Shown one piece after another: positions 1-5,729 of a stretch of 6,038 nt of DNA; within the stretch, counting starts at the first letter, position 1; every line of letters starts with the position of its first letter. Source of the stretch: a bacterium (GTDB lineage Bacteria > ARS69). The notes under the pieces are model-generated. The model did no database searches. It saw only the letters and a program-made list of their open reading frames with translations, and was not told the DNA's origin. The stretch spans positions 1 through 6,038 of the forward strand of contig JALGZO010000124.1 of assembly GCA_025774865.1 (NCBI GenBank), in the 5' to 3' direction. A program made the translations under genes and the position numbers.

Positions 1-494
1 CCGCGCCGGGACTCGTTCGCCTCGGCGGGTTCGGCGGGCAGATGGCCTTGCGCTCGGAGGAGTGGACCGATCTCGGCGTCCTCGTGGTGCGGGCGCGCTC
101 GGATGCATCCGCCACGGAGCGCTTCGACCTTCACGCGAGATTCGAGAACCTAGAACGGGCGGCCTTCGAGGGAGGCGAGATCCGCGTCCAGTCCCAGGCC
201 AAGCTCCCGAGCGAGCTCTCGCTGGGGGCGGCGCGCCCGAACCCCTCGAGCCACTCGGTCCGAATCGACTACACGATCCCGGCGGGTCCGGCGCAACACG
301 TGGAAATCGGCGTCTACAACGTGCGAGGACAGGTGGTGAAGACGCTCGTCGACGGAATCCGCGACGCCGGGCGGCACGAGACTGCCTGGAACGGCCAGGA
401 CGAGGCGGGGCGGGGAGTCGCTTCGGGGACGTATTTCTACCGGATGAGAGCCGGCTCGTTCGACGTCACGCGAAAGATCGTACGCACCCAGTAG
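1..494 (+). CDS. C-terminal part of a secreted/surface protein ending in a FlgD-Ig-like (T9SS-type) sorting-like domain; 5' partial
   Basis: The reading frame is open from the left edge (first full codon at base 3) to TAG at 492-494, giving 163 visible residues. The true start lies outside the window; the ATG at 42 is internal to the open frame and has no ribosome binding site. The last ~90 residues (about bases 219-491) form a FlgD-Ig-like beta domain: an 'RPNPSS' segment, then 'VYNVRGQVVKTL', then 'WNGQDEAGRGV' and 'SGTYFYRM', ending in a basic tail 'TRKIVRTQ'. In FCB-group and related candidate phyla this domain closes very large exported proteins and resembles type IX secretion sorting domains; an export or surface-anchoring role is inferred from that. 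The upstream ~70 residues look like ordinary beta-rich extracellular sequence and I cannot assign them. What the whole protein does cannot be told from this end. A strong terminator follows 34 bp after the stop. Confidence 0.8.
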   Translation, partial: APGLVRLGGFGGQMALRSEEWTDLGVLVVRARSDASATERFDLHARFENLERAAFEGGEIRVQSQAKLPSELSLGAARPNPSSHSVRIDYTIPAGPAQHVEIGVYNVRGQVVKTLVDGIRDAGRHETAWNGQDEAGRGVASGTYFYRMRAGSFDVTRKIVRTQ

Positions 495-504
495 TCACTC
501 GTCC

Positions 505-528
505 GGGAATCACGAAGTGGGAATCACG
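505..528. repeat. Short direct repeat (10 bp x2)
   Basis: The 10-mer GGGAATCACG occurs at 505-514 and again at 519-528, separated by 4 bp, between the first stop codon and the terminator stem. It is exact but short and could be chance or a small duplication. Confidence 0.45.
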
Positions 529-565
529 GAGCGGCGGCACGCACACGGTGCCGCCGCTCTTCCCG
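529..565 (+). terminator. Hairpin terminator after the secreted-protein gene
   Basis: A perfect 12-bp inverted repeat, GAGCGGCGGCAC at 529-540 and GTGCCGCCGCTC at 548-559, encloses a 7-nt loop. It is followed by a short pyrimidine run (TTCCC, then GTTT). The stem is very GC-rich and lies 34 bp past the stop of the upstream gene, so it is placed as a Rho-independent terminator. The U-tract is weak, so termination may be partial, and the symmetric stem could also act on minus-strand transcripts. Confidence 0.75.
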
Positions 566-594
566 TTTGCGGCGGTCGAGAGTGGTCCGATCGG

Positions 595-618
595 AGTTAC
601 CCCGGAAGTTACCCCGGC
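595..618. repeat. Tandem 12-bp repeat upstream of the isocitrate lyase remnant
   Basis: AGTTACCCCGGA (595-606) is followed directly by AGTTACCCCGGC (607-618), an 11/12 match with 12-bp periodicity, 76 bp before the isocitrate lyase ATG. The spacing approximates one helical turn, so a repeated operator is conceivable. No regulator can be named from the sequence. The rest of 495-693 shows no gene and no convincing promoter. Confidence 0.5.
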
Positions 619-693
619 CCGAAGGCCGCTGGACCCCGTCGCTGGAAGCTGGTACGTTGCGCGCACTTAGGATGAAGGGCGCGCGCCGGGCAC

Positions 694-1665
694 ATGTATC
701 CGGATCAAAGCCTCTACCCGGCCAACAGCGTGCCGCAGGTCGTCAAGCGCATCAATCAGGCGCTCATGCGCGCGGACCAGATCGACCACCTGGAGGGTCG
801 GAGCGGCACGCACTGGTACGCGCCGATCGTCGCCGACGCCGAGGCCGGCTTCGGTGGTCCGCTGAACGCGTTCGAGCTCATGAAGGGCATGATCGAGGCC
901 GGGGCCGCGGGCGTGCACTTCGAGGATCAACTCGCGTCCGAGAAGAAGTGCGGCCACCTCGGAGGCAAGGTCCTCGTCCCGACGCAGACGTTCGTTCGCA
1001 CTCTGAACGCGGCTCGGCTCGCCGCGGACGTCTTGGACGTCCCGACGATTCTCGTCGCCCGCACGGATGCCGACGCCGCGTCGCTCTTGCTGTCCGACGC
1101 GGACGAGCGCGACCACCGCTTCATGACGGGCGAGAGGACGCCGGAAGGCTTCTTCAAGATCAAGAGCGGCCTCGAATCGGCGATCGCGCGCGGCCTCGCG
1201 TACGCGCCGTACGCAGACCTCGTCTGGTGCGAGACCTCGAGGCCGGACCTCGAGGAGGCGAAGGTATTCGCGGAGGCGATGCACACCGAGTATCCGGATC
1301 AGATGCTCGCGTACAACTGTTCGCCATCGTTCAACTGGAAGGCGAACCTGGACGACGCGACGATCGCGAAGTACCAGCGCGAGATCGGAGCGATGGGCTA
1401 CAAGTTCCAGTTCGTCACGCTGGCGGGATTCCACGCGCTGAACCACAGCATGTTCAGCCTGGCTCGCGGCTACCGGGATCGCGGGATGGCGGCGTACTCC
1501 GAGCTGCAACAGGCGGAGTTCGCGATCGAAGAGGACGGCTACACCGCGACCCGTCACCAGCGGGAGGTGGGCACCGGCTACTTCGACGCCGTCTCTCAGG
1601 CGGTCAACGGCGGGCGGTCGTCCACGACGGCGATGGAGGGCTCCACCGAGGAGGCGCAGTTCTAA
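694..1665 (+). CDS. aceA: Isocitrate lyase, N-terminally truncated (about 104 residues missing)
   Basis: Isocitrate lyase cleaves isocitrate to succinate and glyoxylate in the glyoxylate shunt. The 323 residues match the family closely from YPDQSLYP to the usual STxxxxGSTEExQF C-terminus. The catalytic loop KKCGH is at 84-88 (Cys86), the Mg-binding segment [10 protein letters not shown] starts near 46, and FEDQ is at 76-79. R123 in ARTD, N208/S210/S212 in YNCSPS and T242 in FVTLAGFH correspond to known substrate-binding residues. Family members are usually ~430 residues, and this one begins where about 104 have already passed, so the N-terminal helices and the SGW substrate-binding motif (91-93 in the M. 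tuberculosis enzyme) are absent. In-frame sequence before the ATG reads RARAGH and then a TGA stop at 673-675; AGH still resembles the family's 'AGH/AGQ' before YPDQ. No other frame of the 199-bp upstream gap encodes the missing part, and no good ribosome binding site precedes the ATG. A decayed gene, a rearrangement or an assembly deletion are all possible. Its stop overlaps the stop of the convergent epimerase gene. Confidence 0.88.
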   Translation: MYPDQSLYPANSVPQVVKRINQALMRADQIDHLEGRSGTHWYAPIVADAEAGFGGPLNAFELMKGMIEAGAAGVHFEDQLASEKKCGHLGGKVLVPTQTFVRTLNAARLAADVLDVPTILVARTDADAASLLLSDADERDHRFMTGERTPEGFFKIKSGLESAIARGLAYAPYADLVWCETSRPDLEEAKVFAEAMHTEYPDQMLAYNCSPSFNWKANLDDATIAKYQREIGAMGYKFQFVTLAGFHALNHSMFSLARGYRDRGMAAYSELQQAEFAIEEDGYTATRHQREVGTGYFDAVSQAVNGGRSSTTAMEGSTEEAQF

Positions 1666-2591
1666 CCCAGCACGTGCCGCAGCGCCGTTTCCGGCTCTCT
1701 GAACCGGAACTCGAACCCGGATTCCGAGAGCCGCTTCGGGGCGACTCGTTGGCTCGCGAGCAGCGTCTCGCGAGCCATCTCGCCGAGCGGCTTCAGGGCG
1801 AACTTCGGCGCCATGAGGAATGCGGGGCGACCGAGCGCTCTCGATAGCGCTCTCGTGAACTCCCGGTTCGTGACGGCAGCGGGCGCCACCACGTTCAACG
1901 GACCCTCGAGCTCGGAGTCGAGCACGTGAAGGACGGCGGCCACCGCGTCGCCGAGCTCGATCCAGCTCATGAACTGACGACCGTCGCCGAGTACGGCCCC
2001 GAGCCCCAGCCGGAAGGCGGGCAGCATCTTGGCGAGAGCCCCGCCTCGGCCCAGAACGACCCCGAAGCGAAGCGCGGCCCAGCGGATGCCGGCCTCGCGC
2101 GCCGGGGCGGCCGCCTCTTCCCATTCGCGACAGAGCTCGGCGAGAAAGCCGGTGCCGGCGGACGAGCTCTCGTCCAGTCGCTCGTCGCCGCGGCTGCCGT
2201 ACCAGCCGACCGCCGACGCGGTCAGAAACGTCGCCGGTGGGGCGTCCAGCCGGGCGAGCGTTTCCGCGAGCATCCGCGTGCTTCCGATTCGACTCTCGCG
2301 CAGTCGACGCTTCCTCGCCGCCGTCCACCGTCCGCTCGCGAGGCCCTCGCCCCCGAAGTGGATCGCGGCGGTGGCCCCCTCCAGGGCCGAAGTGTCGTCG
2401 ACGCCACGGGCCGGATTCCACGAAACGAGATCCCGCTCTTCGGCCACGGGTCGCCGGACGAGACGCACGACCTGGACGCCCCGTTCGTCCAGGGCGCGCA
2501 CGAGGGCACGCCCGACGAACCCGACGCCCGAGACGACGATCCGCGGTCGGTCAGCGTGCCCACCACGGCGGGATTCCGCCGAATGCGTCAT
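1662..2591 (-). CDS. TIGR01777-family NAD(P)-binding epimerase/SDR protein (YfcH/SulA-like)
   Basis: This 309-residue protein is an extended short-chain dehydrogenase-like nucleotide-sugar epimerase homologue of the TIGR01777 family (E. coli YfcH type), whose substrate is generally unknown. Visible landmarks are the N-terminal Rossmann loop SGVGFVG (21-27), [14 protein letters not shown] (81-94), [12 protein letters not shown] (126-137), LRFGVVLG (174-181), GRQFMSWI (204-211), [13 protein letters not shown] (233-245) and the C-terminal DUF1731 part GRPAFL...PKRLSESGF (254-293). Length and motif order are normal. One oddity is Ser21 in place of the first glycine of the usual GGTGFIG loop. The ATG at 2589-2591 overlaps the TGA of the upstream clp gene (ATGA) with no obvious Shine-Dalgarno, so translation is probably coupled. 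It is the last gene of the FHA-clp-epimerase operon. Family assignment is secure; the reaction is not known. Confidence 0.92.
   Translation of the reverse strand: MTHSAESRRGGHADRPRIVVSGVGFVGRALVRALDERGVQVVRLVRRPVAEERDLVSWNPARGVDDTSALEGATAAIHFGGEGLASGRWTAARKRRLRESRIGSTRMLAETLARLDAPPATFLTASAVGWYGSRGDERLDESSSAGTGFLAELCREWEEAAAPAREAGIRWAALRFGVVLGRGGALAKMLPAFRLGLGAVLGDGRQFMSWIELGDAVAAVLHVLDSELEGPLNVVAPAAVTNREFTRALSRALGRPAFLMAPKFALKPLGEMARETLLASQRVAPKRLSESGFEFRFREPETALRHVLG
1692..1733. other. Strong imperfect hairpin inside the epimerase 3' end, just past the isocitrate lyase stop
   Basis: CGGCTCTC (1692-1699) pairs with GAGAGCCG (1726-1733). Inside this, GAA (1701-1703) pairs with TTC (1722-1724) and CCGG (1704-1707) with CCGG (1717-1720), leaving one mismatch, one bulged A and a 9-nt loop. 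It begins 27 bp after the isocitrate lyase stop and lies in epimerase coding sequence. No U-tract follows on either strand. It may reduce readthrough between the convergent units or be a by-product of repetitive FEFRFREP codons. Confidence 0.4.
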
Positions 2592-4696
2592 TCGAATCGG
2601 ATTTGATTGTCGCTGAAGGTCAATCGGATCAAGGAGGCCGAGTCGCCGCGGCGAATGAGCTCCTCCGCCAGCGGCTGCCGCACGTACCGGTCGATGACCC
2701 GACGGAGCTCGCGAGCGCCGAATTGCTCGCTGACTCCGTGCGCGATGAGGAATTCGTAGACCTCTTCAGTGAGTTCGATCCGCAGCTCTCGGGCCGCCGC
2801 GAGCCTCTCGAGATCCTGCACGTAGCGATCGATGATGAGGCGGAGCTCCGTTTCGCCCAGCGAATTGAACACGAGGATCTCGTCGATCCGATTGACGAGC
2901 TCCGGCCGAAAGTAGCCCGTCAGCAGCTCGCGCGGCTCGACCGGGGGCTCGGGGGCCGCCGCCTGCGCGGCGAAGCCGAGAGTCTTCGGCGCCTCGGTCG
3001 GTCGGATCTGGAGATTCTCATCGAAGAGGACGACGCAGTGCGGGTGGGTACGAACCGCGGCGACGAGCTGTCCCTCCTGCTCGTGTCCGACGTAACCGGG
3101 CGGTGCGCCGATGAGCTTCGCGACCGAGTGCGGCTCCATGTACTCCGACATGTCGAATCGGACGAGACGCTTCTCGTCGCCGAACAGGTGATGGGCCAGG
3201 CTCTTCGCGAGCTCCGTCTTTCCGACGCCGGTGGGACCGAGAAACAGGAACACCCCGGACGGCCGTTCGGGATCGGACAGGCCGGCTTTCGACGTCATGA
3301 CCGCGCGTGCGATCGCCGAACAGGCGTGATCCTGTCCGAGAACTCGGGATCGGAGCTGCTCCTCCAATTCGAGCAGGTGGCCGACGTCTTCGCCCGAGAG
3401 CCGCTCCAGCGGGATCCCCGTCCACTGGGAAACCGTGCAGGCGACGCTCTCCCGATCGACCGTCCGCGTCGGTGATGACTCGCCGCGGCCTGCGGACAAC
3501 GTCCGGAGCCGGATCCTCGCGCCGCACTGGTCGAGCGCGTCGATGGCCTTGTCGGGCAGGCGGCGGCCGGGCACGTAGCGGACGGTCAACTCGACCGCCG
3601 CCTCGATCGCCTCCGGCGCGATCTCGACCCCATGGTGCAGCTCCAGCGAGGGCGCGAGCCCCTGGAGGACGAGTTTCGTTTCCGACGGCGTCGGCTCCTC
3701 GATCATGACGGGCTCGAACCGGCGCTCGAGGGCGGAGTCCCTCTCGATGTGGCGCCGGTATTCCTCGATGGTCGTCGCGCCGATGCAGCGCAGGTCGCCG
3801 CGGGCGAGCGCCGGCTTCACGATCTCGGAAGCGCCGACCGCCTCGCCCGAACTGGAACCGGCCCCGACCAAGGTGTGGATCTCGTCCAAGAACAGGATCA
3901 CGTCCGGATCGCTCGAGGCCTCCTTCAGGATGCCGAGGATCCGCTCCTCGAAGTCGCCCCGATACTTCGTTCCAGCCACGAGGGAGGCGACGGAGAGCTC
4001 GATGATGCGGCACCCCCGGAACGGATGGCCCTCGTCTTGGTCGAGGAGATGGTTCGCGAGCCCTTCGACGACGGCGGTCTTCCCCACGCCCGCCTCCCCC
4101 ACGAGAACGGGGTTGTTCTTTCTCTTTCGCAAGAGAACCTCGGCGAGCTGGGTCATCTCCTTCTCGCGTCCGATCACCGGCATGAGGGCGCCGTCCTGCG
4201 CCTGGGCCGTGAGGTCGCGCCCGAATCGGGCGAGAAGCGGGTGCTCGGCGTCGGAGGGCTTGACCGGTGCCGGCGCGAACGTCTCGTACAGCTCGGCTAC
4301 CTGAACGTCCTGCGTTCTCAGCAGGCGGATCGGAACGCTGCGACCCTCACGGAAAATGGCGTCGAGAATGTGTTCGTCGCTGATCTGGGGTTTGCGATTC
4401 CGCACCGCGATCTTCGCGGCCAGCCGCAACACCTGCTGACAGCGAGGCGTGACGAGAATCTCCGATCCCCACGGAGAGTGCTCGAGCGGTTCGATTCGGG
4501 AGCGGAGCTGCTCGGTGAATACCGGCAACTCGAGCTTCTGGCTCTCGAACGCGTCGGCCAGCTGATCTTCGCGCGTTTCCGCCAGGGCCATGAACAGATG
4601 CTCGACTCCCAGGAACCCATGGCCGGAGCGGGTACTCTCCTCCGCCGCTTGGCTCATCATGGCCTGCGCAGAGGAAGAGAGGGGGAGTGATTCCAT
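2588..4696 (-). CDS. ClpA/ClpC-like Hsp100 AAA+ unfoldase with an internal deletion in the second AAA+ module
   Basis: This is an ATP-dependent hexameric protein unfoldase, 702 residues. The N-terminal Clp_N domain has two repeats (~8-70 and ~82-135). AAA1 carries Walker A GEAGVGKT (200-207), Walker B VILFLDE (266-272), pore loop KYRG (244-247) and the arginine-finger segment ALERRF (322-327). There is no long ClpB-type coiled-coil middle domain, so the layout is ClpA/ClpC-like. AAA2 has Walker A GPTGVGKT (487-494), pore loop GYVG (534-537), Walker B VVLFDE (555-560), FRPELVNRID (596-605) and sensor-2 GAR (660-662). A 'TLGF' (572-575) sits where ClpC/ClpA carry the ClpP-docking IGF/LGF loop, suggesting a ClpP partner, which is not in this window. 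Between E560 and N561 about 40 conserved residues are missing (the IEKAH helix, the GRLTDGQGR segment and the strand before sensor-1 Asn) with the frame kept. The ATG has AGGAG four bases upstream, 17 bp after the FHA gene. The family is certain; activity of the second ring is doubtful. Confidence 0.93.
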   Translation of the reverse strand: MESLPLSSSAQAMMSQAAEESTRSGHGFLGVEHLFMALAETREDQLADAFESQKLELPVFTEQLRSRIEPLEHSPWGSEILVTPRCQQVLRLAAKIAVRNRKPQISDEHILDAIFREGRSVPIRLLRTQDVQVAELYETFAPAPVKPSDAEHPLLARFGRDLTAQAQDGALMPVIGREKEMTQLAEVLLRKRKNNPVLVGEAGVGKTAVVEGLANHLLDQDEGHPFRGCRIIELSVASLVAGTKYRGDFEERILGILKEASSDPDVILFLDEIHTLVGAGSSSGEAVGASEIVKPALARGDLRCIGATTIEEYRRHIERDSALERRFEPVMIEEPTPSETKLVLQGLAPSLELHHGVEIAPEAIEAAVELTVRYVPGRRLPDKAIDALDQCGARIRLRTLSAGRGESSPTRTVDRESVACTVSQWTGIPLERLSGEDVGHLLELEEQLRSRVLGQDHACSAIARAVMTSKAGLSDPERPSGVFLFLGPTGVGKTELAKSLAHHLFGDEKRLVRFDMSEYMEPHSVAKLIGAPPGYVGHEQEGQLVAAVRTHPHCVVLFDENLQIRPTEAPKTLGFAAQAAAPEPPVEPRELLTGYFRPELVNRIDEILVFNSLGETELRLIIDRYVQDLERLAAARELRIELTEEVYEFLIAHGVSEQFGARELRRVIDRYVRQPLAEELIRRGDSASLIRLTFSDNQIRFE

Positions 4697-4713
4697 CGTT
4701 CTCCTGGGGGCGC

Positions 4714-5118
4714 CTAGCCGGGCGTGAACTCGACGCAGGTGTTGCCGAGAACGAAGAGGCTCCCTGGTCCGATCAGCGTGCGGTCCTCGATTCGCTGCTC
4801 ACCGATGTACGTGCCGTTCCGGCTGCCGGCATCTTCCAGGTAGAAGGAGTTGCCCTCGCGAACGATGCGTGCGTGTCTCGTCGAGACGAGCGGGTCGAGG
4901 CGCAGCGGGAGGTCGCACTGGGCAGCCCGGCCGAGCGTGAGGACGTCGTTCGTCACGCGTGCGGTGACGCCGTCCATCGGTCCCCCGACGACCTCGAGAT
5001 TCATGAAGGACAGGCGCTCGGGCTCGAGCTGGCGGTCCGGGCGTGGGCGCACCGGAACGACACGGGTCGCCGAGAGGTCTTCGCGGGGGGGCCGGCCTTC
5101 AGGAGGGGGAGATTCCAT
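4714..5118 (-). CDS. Small FHA-domain protein (phosphothreonine reader)
   Basis: The protein has 134 residues. An N-terminal Pro/Arg-rich, probably disordered tail (1-~38) precedes one forkhead-associated domain (~40-134). The conserved FHA loops are present: LGR (62-64), STRHARI (79-85) and SRNGTYIG (99-106), which in this family bind phosphothreonine peptides. The start at 5118 is chosen because AGGAG lies 8 bases upstream; the frame stays open to an ATG at 5394, but that extension would overlap the well-supported divergent PPC gene and its sequence is unlike protein. There is no signal peptide or membrane segment, so the protein is cytoplasmic. It is the first gene of the operon with clp, 17 bp before it. 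A Ser/Thr kinase starts about 600 bp away on the other strand and is a candidate writer. Thr18, in the flexible tail (SATRVVPV), could be a phosphorylation site for self-binding as in GarA-type proteins; this is inference. Confidence 0.9.
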   Translation of the reverse strand: MESPPPEGRPPREDLSATRVVPVRPRPDRQLEPERLSFMNLEVVGGPMDGVTARVTNDVLTLGRAAQCDLPLRLDPLVSTRHARIVREGNSFYLEDAGSRNGTYIGEQRIEDRTLIGPGSLFVLGNTCVEFTPG

Positions 5119-5126
5119 CGACGAAA

Positions 5127-5131
5127 CTCCT
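5127..5131 (-). promoter_or_regulatory. Ribosome binding site fixing the FHA gene start
   Basis: On the minus strand AGGAG stands 8 nt before the ATG at 5118-5116. It supports this start rather than the far-upstream ATG at 5394 in the same open frame. Confidence 0.75.
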
Positions 5132-5273
5132 GCTGCGGTGGGGCGAGGATAGCGCAATTCCCACGAGGAAGGAAGACACCCTCGGACGCGGGAGCGTGAC
5201 GAAAGGGGATCGAACTTTTGCCGGACTCGCGCTACGGTGCCTCCCCCGAAAGCGATATCGAACCCGTCAGGCG

Positions 5274-5278
5274 GGAGG
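5274..5278 (+). promoter_or_regulatory. Ribosome binding site fixing the PPC-domain gene start
   Basis: GGAGG lies 6 nt before ATG at 5285-5287. It decides for this start over the in-frame ATG at 5237, which lacks a Shine-Dalgarno and would add 16 residues unlike the family N-terminus. Confidence 0.8.
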
Positions 5279-5284
5279 AAGCAA

Positions 5285-5704
5285 ATGGGTTCCGTGAGAG
5301 TCGAAGGGGGCTGGCTTCTTCGGTTGGAGGTGGGCGAGAAGCTCCCCGACGCGCTCGCCGAGTTCTGCCGAGCGCAGCGCCTACCGTCGGCCACCGCGGA
5401 GGGGCTCGGCGCGCTGCGAGACGTCGAGCTCGGTTACTACGACGTCGATGCGAAGACCTACCGGCGCACGAAGCTCGAGGGCTCTTGGGAGCTCCTGAGT
5501 CTCTGGGCCGACGTCGCCGACTGGGAAGATGGTCCATTCGCGCATACGCATGTCGTTCTGTCCGGTCCCGACTGCGTTGCGCGGGGAGGTCACCTGTTCG
5601 AGGGAACCGTCTCGGTGACCGCCGAGCTCCGGATCTGGGAAACGGGGCGGCCGCTACGGCGCAAGATGAACGACGAGATCCGACTTCACCTTCTCGACCT
5701 CTGA
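5285..5704 (+). CDS. PPC/DUF296-domain protein (COG1661-like)
   Basis: The protein has 139 residues and is made almost entirely of one PPC (plants and prokaryotes conserved) domain. The N-terminus [18 protein letters not shown] is followed by the helix leading to [12 protein letters not shown] (42-53), then the [13 protein letters not shown] stretch, and the conserved histidine motif [12 protein letters not shown]...[15 protein letters not shown] (85-115). His87, His89 and His103 form the family's conserved cluster, probably a metal or ligand site. In plants the domain follows AT-hooks in DNA-binding AHL proteins. There is no AT-hook here, so DNA binding should not be assumed even though database names often say 'DNA-binding protein'. 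Length and motifs look complete. The kinase gene begins 25 bp after its stop, so the two are probably co-transcribed. The cellular role is unknown. Confidence 0.9.
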   Translation: MGSVRVEGGWLLRLEVGEKLPDALAEFCRAQRLPSATAEGLGALRDVELGYYDVDAKTYRRTKLEGSWELLSLWADVADWEDGPFAHTHVVLSGPDCVARGGHLFEGTVSVTAELRIWETGRPLRRKMNDEIRLHLLDL

Positions 5705-5729
5705 CTCGCGGGCGTGGGATGATGCCGCG

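Larger units (their letters stand above)
5119..5284. promoter_or_regulatory. Divergent intergenic region between the FHA-clp operon and the PPC-kinase unit
   Basis: These 166 bp separate two divergent genes and should hold a promoter for each. On the minus strand TATCCT (complement of 5146-5151) is a reasonable -10 element 27 nt before the FHA start, but no good -35 hexamer stands 16-18 bp from it. On the plus strand TACGGT (5233-5238) is a weak -10 candidate for the PPC gene. In the PPC leader CCTCCC (5240-5245) is complementary to GGGAGG (5273-5278), which contains the PPC Shine-Dalgarno. The assignment as a regulatory region rests on gene orientation; the individual elements are tentative. 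Confidence 0.5.

Noticed and set aside
495-693. A frameshifted N-terminal part of isocitrate lyase in the upstream gap
   Set aside because: Only 199 bp are available versus about 312 needed, and no frame resembles the family N-terminus, including the SGW motif.
667-2421. A 584-codon open frame on the minus strand, antisense to isocitrate lyase and running into the epimerase
   Set aside because: Its translation is Arg/Gly/Ala-rich with no recognisable domain, and it overlaps two clear family proteins; it is a by-product of high GC content.
2237-3475. Long plus-strand open frames opposite the epimerase and clp genes (2237-3475, and 3632-4690)
   Set aside because: They lie fully antisense to well-conserved clp/epimerase sequence, have no ribosome binding site and no family features.
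5119-5394. N-terminal extension of the FHA protein to an ATG at 5394
   Set aside because: It would overlap the divergent PPC gene, the added sequence is unlike protein, and a good AGGAG site supports the start at 5118.
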